From Bdellovibrio sp. KM01 (GTDB taxonomy: Bacteria; Bdellovibrionota; Bdellovibrionia; Bdellovibrionales; Bdellovibrionaceae), in contig NZ_CP058348.1 of NCBI RefSeq assembly GCF_013752535.1, forward strand, positions 2,108,001 through 2,172,000: DNA of 64,000 nt. The letters run 5' to 3'. Under the pieces are notes generated by a model. It was not told the origin of the DNA. It ran no database searches and saw nothing but the letters and a program-made list of their open reading frames with translations. This document shows positions 37,822 through 46,500 of this stretch, one piece after another (position 1 is the first letter of the stretch; the number at the start of each line of letters is the position of its first letter). The position numbers were made by a program, and so were the translations under genes.

Positions 37822-40194
37822 TTGGAAAAAGAATTGAACAAGAACAGCAAGAATTCAGACAAGCCAGCAACCGACGCGAAACACGCGACCAACAACTTCG
37901 ACCAAGAAGCATTGGAATATCACAGCCGCGGCAAACCCGGTAAAATCGAAGTCATCTCTTCAAAACCTTGCGTGTCTGAGAAAGACCTTTCACTTGCGTA
38001 CTCCCCAGGGGTCGCGGCTCCTTGCAAAGTTATCGCTAAGGATTCTTCCAAAGTGTACGACTATACTGCCAAAGGAAACTTGGTGGGAGTTATCTCTAAC
38101 GGAACAGCAGTTCTGGGATTGGGCAACATCGGCCCGCACGCTTCCAAACCCGTGATGGAAGGTAAAGGAATTCTTTTCAAACAATTCGCTGGTATCGATG
38201 TATTCGACATCGAAGTGGATGCGAACGACGTGGACACGTTCTGTAACGCGATCAAAACATTGGAGCCAACATTCGGTGGTATCAATCTGGAAGACATCAA
38301 AGCTCCAGAATGTTTTGAAATCGAAGAGCGTCTGAAAAAAGAAATGAAGATCCCCGTATTCCACGATGATCAGCATGGAACTGCGATCGTATCGGGAGCA
38401 GCGTTGCTGAACGCCGTTTCTATCACCAACAGAAAAATGGAAAACGTACGTATCGTCGTAAACGGTGCGGGCGCCTCTGCGAATTCTTGCGCTAAAATCT
38501 TTATCTCGCTGGGTGCACGCCGTGAAAATATCATCATGTGTGACTCTCAAGGTGTGATCTACAAAGGTCGTACGGCAGGGATGAATAAATACAAAGAGTA
38601 CTTCGCAGCCGAAACTGAAGTGCGCACTCTCAGCCAAGCTTTGCAGGGTGCTGACGTATTCGTAGGTCTTTCTGTCGCCGGAGCCCTGACTCCTGAGATG
38701 CTTAAAGACATGGCGAAAGATCCAATCATCTTTGCGATGGCAAATCCAGAACCAGAAATCACGCCGGACAAGGCACGCGCTGCTCGTCCCGATGCCATCA
38801 TTGCGACGGGACGCTCGGATTACCCAAATCAAGTGAATAACGTTTTGGGCTTCCCGTCTATTTTCCGTGGAGCATTGGATACGCGTTCAACTCAGATCAA
38901 TGAAGAAATGAAACTCGCAGCCGTTCACGCTTTGGCAAAACTTGCACGCGAAGAAGTACCAGACCGCGTGTCTGCAACTTACGGTGGTAAAACATTTAAG
39001 TTCGGTCGCGAATACCTAATCCCGAAACCATTCGACACCCGTGTTCTTCTTTGGGTGGCGCCGGAGGTGGCGAAAGCTGCTATCAAATCAGGTGTCGCAA
39101 CAAGAAAGATCGAAGACTGGGATCACTACCGCGAAACTTTGGAAGCCCTGCAAGGTCCGTCGAAAGTTTTCATCCGCTCCGCAATCAATCGCGTTCACCA
39201 AAACGCGACAGCGATGGGTGGCGAACTTCCGCGCATCGTATTCCCTGAAGGCACAAGCACAAAGGTTCTTAAAGCTCTTTCCACTTTGGTTGAAGAAAAA
39301 ATCTGCCAACCAATTTTGTTAGGTTACCCAGACCGCGTGAAAGAAAAAATCCAGGCCTTGGATATCCCGGCATTGAATGACGTTCCAGTTATTCATCCGG
39401 CGACTTATCCAAAATTCTTTACGTACGTTGAAAAGCTGTACTCGCTAAGGCAGCGTAAAGGCATCAACATGCGTGAAGCTGAGCGCTTGATGGCTGATCC
39501 GAATTACTTTGCAGCGATGATGGTTACCATGGGCGATGCTGATGGAGTGGTGAATGGTGCTTCTGTGAATTACGCAGACGCTGTAAAACCAATCTTGCAG
39601 ACTGTGGGGGTTTACCAAAACGGCATCCCAGCGGGTTTGAACTTTATCTTGCTTGAAGACAAATTCCTGGTACTTGCAGATACGACTGTGAACTTCAACC
39701 CAACGGCCGAGCAATGCGCGCAAATCGCAATGCAGGCTGCGAAAGTTGTTGAGTACTTTGGTATTGAACCGAAGGTCGCGATGCTTTCATACTCAAACTT
39801 CAGCGGCGCCGAAGGCACTCCATGCAAAATGAAAACAGCGGCTCAGATTGTTAAGAAAAATCGCCCCGGCCTGATGGTTGATGGTGATATGCAAGCGGAC
39901 ACAGCTGTAAATCCAGAGATCATGGAACGTTTGTTCCCGTTCTCTGATCTTAAAGGTGGCGCAAACATTTTGATCTTCCCTAATTTGGAGTCATCCAACA
40001 TCGCTTATAAACTGATCCAGCAAGTGGGCAAAGTGGAAGTGATCGGACCATTCTTGACGGGGGTTCGCAGATCTTGCAACGTTTTGCAAAGAACGACGAC
40101 AGTGGACGGTATCGTGAATTCAGTTGTATTCACGGCACTGGAAGCGCAATTCATCAAAGATGTTTTGAAGTCCCGCGAAGTAAAAAAACAGTAA
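37822..40194 (+). CDS. maeB: NADP-dependent malic enzyme with phosphotransacetylase-like domain
   Basis: 790 residues from TTG at 37822 (AAAGGA about 7 bp upstream); no ATG fits the family start. The malic enzyme domain (about 30-450) has LAYSPGVAAPC, the VFHDDQHGTAIVSGAALLNA metal and substrate segment, and a nucleotide motif near VVNGAGASANSCAKI. The C-terminal phosphotransacetylase-like domain (about 460-790) is usual in MaeB and lacks known catalytic activity, acting in acetyl-CoA regulation. It converts malate to pyruvate and CO2, giving NADPH. An N-terminal extension of about 20 residues rich in Asn and Lys is unlike E. coli. It ends at a terminator. Confidence 0.94.
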   Translation: MEKELNKNSKNSDKPATDAKHATNNFDQEALEYHSRGKPGKIEVISSKPCVSEKDLSLAYSPGVAAPCKVIAKDSSKVYDYTAKGNLVGVISNGTAVLGLGNIGPHASKPVMEGKGILFKQFAGIDVFDIEVDANDVDTFCNAIKTLEPTFGGINLEDIKAPECFEIEERLKKEMKIPVFHDDQHGTAIVSGAALLNAVSITNRKMENVRIVVNGAGASANSCAKIFISLGARRENIIMCDSQGVIYKGRTAGMNKYKEYFAAETEVRTLSQALQGADVFVGLSVAGALTPEMLKDMAKDPIIFAMANPEPEITPDKARAARPDAIIATGRSDYPNQVNNVLGFPSIFRGALDTRSTQINEEMKLAAVHALAKLAREEVPDRVSATYGGKTFKFGREYLIPKPFDTRVLLWVAPEVAKAAIKSGVATRKIEDWDHYRETLEALQGPSKVFIRSAINRVHQNATAMGGELPRIVFPEGTSTKVLKALSTLVEEKICQPILLGYPDRVKEKIQALDIPALNDVPVIHPATYPKFFTYVEKLYSLRQRKGINMREAERLMADPNYFAAMMVTMGDADGVVNGASVNYADAVKPILQTVGVYQNGIPAGLNFILLEDKFLVLADTTVNFNPTAEQCAQIAMQAAKVVEYFGIEPKVAMLSYSNFSGAEGTPCKMKTAAQIVKKNRPGLMVDGDMQADTAVNPEIMERLFPFSDLKGGANILIFPNLESSNIAYKLIQQVGKVEVIGPFLTGVRRSCNVLQRTTTVDGIVNSVVFTALEAQFIKDVLKSREVKKQ

Positions 40195-40223
40195 AGACTC
40201 CTTTACATTCGTTCATAAAATCT

Positions 40224-40255
40224 AAAGCCCGTGTTAACTACACGGGCTTTTCTTT
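40224..40255 (+). terminator. Rho-independent terminator after maeB
   Basis: AAAGCCCGTGT / ACACGGGCTTT (40224-40234, 40240-40250) with a 5-nt loop and a T-rich tail, about 30 bp past the stop. Confidence 0.9.
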
Positions 40256-40346
40256 TACCAAAGTATGCATCTTTACAAGCTTGGCCAATCCTGCCTGCAA
40301 CAGCCGCACCCACACGATAAACTCGTACTAAACGAGAGGGGTTTAG

Positions 40347-40532
40347 ATGAGCGGTCCGGAAAACATTCAGGTTAAAAAAATTATCGACGCAGTTCCCGCA
40401 ATGGCCACAGGCAATCCCTTAGAGTATGGGTATAAAGAAATCAACTCGCGCAGCTTTGAAAGCAGCCTGACTACTCTGGTGAATCATTTTAAAAATAAAA
40501 CTCCCAAGACAAAGCCCATCAAGAAAACTTAA
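40347..40532 (+). CDS. Small basic protein of unknown function
   Basis: 61 residues. A strong ribosome site (GAGAGGGG, about 6 bp) precedes the ATG. The C-terminal third is lysine-rich (FKNKTPKTKPIKKT), and there is no signal or membrane segment. It stands between the maeB terminator and the end of the convergent glucan synthase. No family is recognised. Confidence 0.5.
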   Translation: MSGPENIQVKKIIDAVPAMATGNPLEYGYKEINSRSFESSLTTLVNHFKNKTPKTKPIKKT

Positions 40533-40581
40533 AATCAATTTTTTTCGAAACAATAAAGCCACAACTCCCTAAAGACTCCCA

Positions 40582-43500
40582 CTAAGGATGAGAGTCTTTA
40601 AGAGCCTGTTCCTTTTCTGGGGCTTCATCTTTAAACTCGACAACGATCTCCTGCGTGCCGCCCACGTCCTTCAATGGAATTCGCTTTTCAGTCAAACGTC
40701 CCTTTTTCGAAATCTGAACCTTAATGACATAGATGGTACTTTTAAATCTGTACATAATCTCAAAGCCAAACCAGTCCTCAGGCACACAAGGACAAATTAC
40801 CATCTCACCATTTTCGATCGTAAAACCCAGGACGGATTCCAATCCCGCACGGTAAAACCAGCTGGCTGAGCCTGTGTACCAACTCCAACCACCTCGCCCC
40901 ACATGCGGTTCAACGGCATAAACATCGGCCGCAATCACATAGGGTTCGATTTTATATTTCTGCATCCCCGCCCGCGTGCGACCGTGATGAATCGGATTGA
41001 TAATATTATAAAGCTCCAGAACCTTTTCACGTTCCTGAAGTTTTGCAAAGGCCATAACGACCCAGATTGCCGCATGTGTGTACTGACCACCATTCTCGCG
41101 CACCCCAGGCACATAGCCTTTGATGTAACCCGGATCCAAGTTGGTCTTATCAAAAGGCGGCATCAAAAGTTTAATCAGCCCTTTTTCCTTCACGATCAAG
41201 TTTTCCTCAACCTTACTCATCGAAAGCCTTTGTCGTTCGGGATTTCCCACTCCCGATAAAACCGACCAGGACTGGGACAAGGAATCAATTCGACATTCCT
41301 GCCCCCAGGCAGATCCCAGCGGAGTGCCATCGTCAAAGTAAGCTCGCCGATACCATTCCCCATCCCAGGCATTGTTTTCTAAGGCCTCTTTAAGTTTATC
41401 CATGTGCTCTTTATATCGAGTCGTGTGCTCGCTATCACAGAACGGCAGGAAGTCTTCCAACACCCGGTGCAGAAACCAACCCATCCACACACTTTCGCCC
41501 TTGCCCTTTTCCCCGATGCGATTCATCCCATCATTCCAGTCTCCGGAACCAATCAATGGCAAACCGTGCTCTCCGACTCGCAGGGAATGCTCGAGTGTAC
41601 GAATGCAATGATTATGTAACGTCGACTTTTGATCACTGAGCTTCGGTTGCGTGTAAGAGTCTTCTTGTTCGGGAGTCAGTAACGGCGCCTCGATAAACGG
41701 AACGTGTTCTTCCAGAATCGAATGATCCCCACTGATGCGAATATAGTGAGCCACCACATAAGGAAGCCACAACAAATCATCCGAGAAATGCGTCCGCACA
41801 CCACGTCCTGTTGGAGGATGCCACCAGTGTTGCACATCGCCCTCGGGGAACTGGCGAGCCGCCGCACGCAAAATATGAGCGCGCGCGATTTCCGGAGTGG
41901 AATAGACAAAGGCCATACAATCCTGCAGCTGATCGCGGAAACCATAAGCACCGCCCGATTGATAAAAGGCCGAACGCGCCCACATACGACACACCAAAGA
42001 CTGATACAAAGACCAATGATTCACCATCAAATCCAATGACGGCTCGGGAGTGGAAACCTGGATCGCGCCCAAATGATGCATCCACATGTTTTGCACATCT
42101 TTAAAGGCCTTGTCGACATTTTCAAAATCAATATATTTTTCAGAAAGTGCAAATGCATCCGCTTTGTTCGCGGCCTGCCCCAGCACGATCACAATTTCAA
42201 TTTCCTCTTCGTCACGAATAAAATAACTCGCATGAAGTGCCGCGCATGGATCCTGACCGATACCCGCATAACCACTGAGCCCACGACGTTTCAAGGCTTC
42301 AGGCGAGGCATAGCTATGATTTCGTCCCAAAAATTCTTTGCGATCAGAAGAGTACGATTGAACTTCCGAACTGATTCTAAAGAAAGAAATCCTTTCGGCG
42401 AACTCATGGTTGTAAGCATTCTTGGCGTACAAGACTTTATCGTCGTCCACCTCACACAAAATATATGGCGCCGATTTTTCGCGTAAGTTTCCCAAAACCC
42501 ATTCAACATAGGCCCAGAAAGACAATCGGCGATTGCGCCCCGAAACGTTTTTCACTTTCAAGCGCGAAATCTTAACCGAATCATCTGGAGGCACAAACAT
42601 CATCAGACTGTGCTCCATCCCGTAAGCATTATGCTCAAAGACGGTGTAACCCTGACCATGACGGATGATGTATTGATCGCGCCCACGAATCGGCAAAGGT
42701 GTTGGCGTCCATAACTCCCCCGTATCATCATCACGGATATAGATAATTTCTCCCGGAGGATCTGAAACCGGATCATTCGACCAAGGTGTCAGGCGATTTT
42801 CCCGACTGTTCACAGACCAGGTAAAACCAGAACCCGATTCACTGACCTGGAATCCAAAATCATTGCCGTTCGCAATCACATTAATCCACGGAGCGGGAGG
42901 CCACTGATCTCCGGTGAGCGAAATAACATATTCGCGCCCGTCCGAAGAGAAACCACCCAGTCCGTTGAAGTACTGCAGATTTTTAGGCGTCACGCTCTTA
43001 GTTTCGTAAGATGAACGCGTATTTTTGGGAGTAAAGCTTTCCGCATACTTAATCGGCAAAACTTTACGCGACACTTGTTCTTTAAAAGTTCCCGCATCAC
43101 TGGAGATCACGACACGAGCCATGGCCTGAATCAGAGCGCGATCGGCCTCCTGCATATTATCCAAACGCAGACTGAAGATCCCACCGGGCTTATTCAACCA
43201 ATCCTGAAGTCCAGCATAACGAATCTGCCACAAAACTTCATCCTGCAGTTCTTGAAGGTACGTTGACTTGGAATCATTCATGATCACCAAATCATACGGC
43301 AAACCTTTTAATCGCAAGTATTCATGCCCGCGTAAAAGTTTGCGCACCAGTCCCATATCCTTTTTATCACCGATCATAACGGCTACAATAGGCACATCCC
43401 CGCTGATACCATAGGGCCACAGACTTGCTTGTTCACGGGTGTGCACCGCTAACAAGTGCGCAGGTTGTCGCATCGACGGATCCGAAAACAGCAAGCGCTC

Positions 43501-46500
43501 TGCCAAACGTTGGAAGGAGTATGCCGACTCCGCATCCATTCCCAAGTGACGAAGATCAATGCGCGATTTCGTCCAGGCAAGTTTCATCTCGCGCTCAAAT
43601 GTATGTGGGTCGTGATAACGATCCACCATTTGCAACATTTCATCGCGAGTCGCCGCATAACCTGTTTTAAAAATCACCTTACGAATGCCCGCAGGCGGAA
43701 TTCGAATCTTTACACGCAGACTTAAAATCGGATCTAAAACAGAACCAGAACTGTTCGTAAGAGTACTCCCCGTTTTTAAAGCCGCCGGGTTCGTCACGTC
43801 GCGACCCCGACCGATAAATCGAGAGCGATCTGATTCATACTCCACATCCCCATCAAATTCCGCATCAGACACGACTCCATGCAGGCCGTATATCTCCCTC
43901 TGCTCAGCGGAGCGTGGACGACGCTTCACGACCAGACACTGTTTTTGATCCAGGTACTCGGTTTGTAAAAACAAATTACTAAAACTTGGATGAGCCTGAT
44001 CTGCAGCCATGGTCGCCAGTACTGGCTCCATATAACTGGTCAGTTCAATAATTTTTTCTTCGGTCGACGTATTCGTCAAAGTCACCTGACGAAGTTCCAA
44101 ATTATCTTCGGGCGCTACAATAATTTGCGTGGAAGTTTTCACATCCATGTCCTGACGCAAGAACTCGACCTTATCTTCTGTAAAGACTGCTTTGTAAGAA
44201 TCAGGCTTACGAATATACGGTTGCAACGTCGCCGACCACGCTTGGTTCATACCAACATCGCGAACGTAAATATACTGACCCCAGTCATCCTGAGTCGAGT
44301 CTTCGCGCCATCGCGTGATCGCAATCTTACCACACTTGGAATATCCAGATCCCGCCGACGACAGAACCAAAGAGTAGTCTCCATTGGACAGAATCTGCAC
44401 CCGGGGACTGTGATGAGGGGCTTCATCATAAACCCTCACAAAGGATTTCATCAAAGAATCCCCGGCACTCTCCCACTCGATCTCAGCTGCTTTTGGAGCT
44501 GTCAGTGTCACATGTTCTGGCACGCGCTCTTGCAACAGAACTTGAGCCGCGCGAACTCTGGCGTCACTGTGGAAACGGTTTTGCATGACTTCCGCGTTTA
44601 AAATATTATCAATCGCGATCAAACTCATGCCCTGATGATGGGCCATATAAGATTTTACCAAAGAGTATTTCTGCTCGGGAGCCAAGCGTTCTGGCGTGTA
44701 GTCGATCGCTTCGATAAAACCAAATTCGGTTAAAATATCCGGAGTCTGCATATCTTGTAGATTCTGAGTTGCAACCACAGGATCCACCAAAGCCGCCAGG
44801 AAACTTGAATAAGGAGAAACCACGAGATCATGCCCTAAGCCCCTCTTTAAACCCAATCCTGGAATCCCAAAGGGACCATACTGATAGTTAAAATTCAAAT
44901 CACGGGCATTATAACCGGCTTCAGAAATTCCCCAAGGCACATTCAACTTTTTACCGTAACTAATCTGACGATCTACCACCGCAAGCAATGTTTCACCAAT
45001 CAGGGTTTTTTCAAAGTTCTTCATGACTAAATGAGGCATCAAGTATTCAAACATCGAAGCGGACCAGGACACCAGGGCGCGCTTACCTTCAACCGGTACA
45101 AGTTGTCGCCCCAAACGGAACCAGTGCTTTGCTGGTACATCTCGTTTTGCAATAGCAACAAAGCTTGCCAAGCGACACTCTGACGCCAAGAGGTCATAAT
45201 ACGAATTATCATGACGATTTTCACTGACATTGAAACCAATCGAAAACACCTCACGGTCCCGCTCAATCAGAAAGCCAAACTCCATTTCGGTGAAATAGTG
45301 TTCACAAGTGTCCCCAATATTTTGCAAATCCTGAACGAGTTCCCGCAAGTTCTGGGAAATCTTGGCACAGGAATCACGGAACTTGATAATCTCGGCCGAT
45401 AGTTCTTTGTCTGGAATTGCAGTAAGTTCCGTAGTGAACTGGAAGTAAGACTGAATCATATCCTGCACAGGCTGATTCAGATCCAATTCGTTATAAGACG
45501 CAATTTCTGCCAAGCGCGTTTTCGCAGTGGAACTTAAAGTCTGCGGAGCAATGAACAAATCAGTATCTTTCTTAAGATCTGCAATCAGGGTATTCAAAGC
45601 ATTGGTCCAACCACGAAGCTTTGAATAGTAGCGAACACCATGCTCAATTTCCAGGGCTTCCAGACTGTCACGGAAGTCTTCGACAGAAACCTGCACGGCA
45701 CGAATAAGCCCCAGCCACTCAGACATTTTTTCTGGAGGTTTTTCAGCCAGGATTTCCCGCGTGCTGCGAATCTGTTCAATCAAATGCGTGGCACTAAGCG
45801 CCCCGGTCTCCTGGCGTTGAAGTTGAAGCTTTTTTACTTCTTCTTCCATAAATTTAAGATTGGAGTTCAGTGCATGCAGGGAGTTCAATGAAAACAGCGG
45901 TGAACGCGTGAACTCTTCCACACCTTGCTTGATAACCAGCAAGTATCCCGCAAGATTCCCACTATCCACCGTCGAAACGTATTGAGGATACAGGGGATTT
46001 AAATTCGTCGTATCATACCAATTCAAGAAATGACCGCGATAGCGTTCCATGCGATTTAATGTTTGAAATAAAAGGCGCAGTCTTTCTGTGGCTCCGCGCA
46101 AAGAAATAAATCCAAAATCCTGTGCTGAAAAAATAGCCAGTCCATACAAACCAATGTTCGTCGGCGACGTACGATGCGCAACAATTTGTTCGGGATCTTC
46201 CTGAACATTATCCGGAGGCAGCCAGTTGTCTGTAGGACCCACAAAAGTTTCAAAGAAATACCAAATCCGGCGCGCAACTTCGAACAGAAATTCGCGATCC
46301 GCCGTCGTCAGCTCTTCACGCTTTTTTTCAAGGCGCTGCTGTGTAAACTCAGAGACCCACGGATAAATCGCCCAAAGAAGTAAAAACGGAATCGCCACGA
46401 CCATCACCGATGGATTCCAGCGAATGATCACGGCCGCAAAAATGACTCCCAGAATTGTCTCGACGCCAGCAGTACTTTTCCAATAGGCCGTCTTCATGTC

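Noticed and set aside
41704-44601. Numerous frames antisense to the glucan synthase
   Set aside because: All lie over a continuous 2895-residue gene and show no family features.
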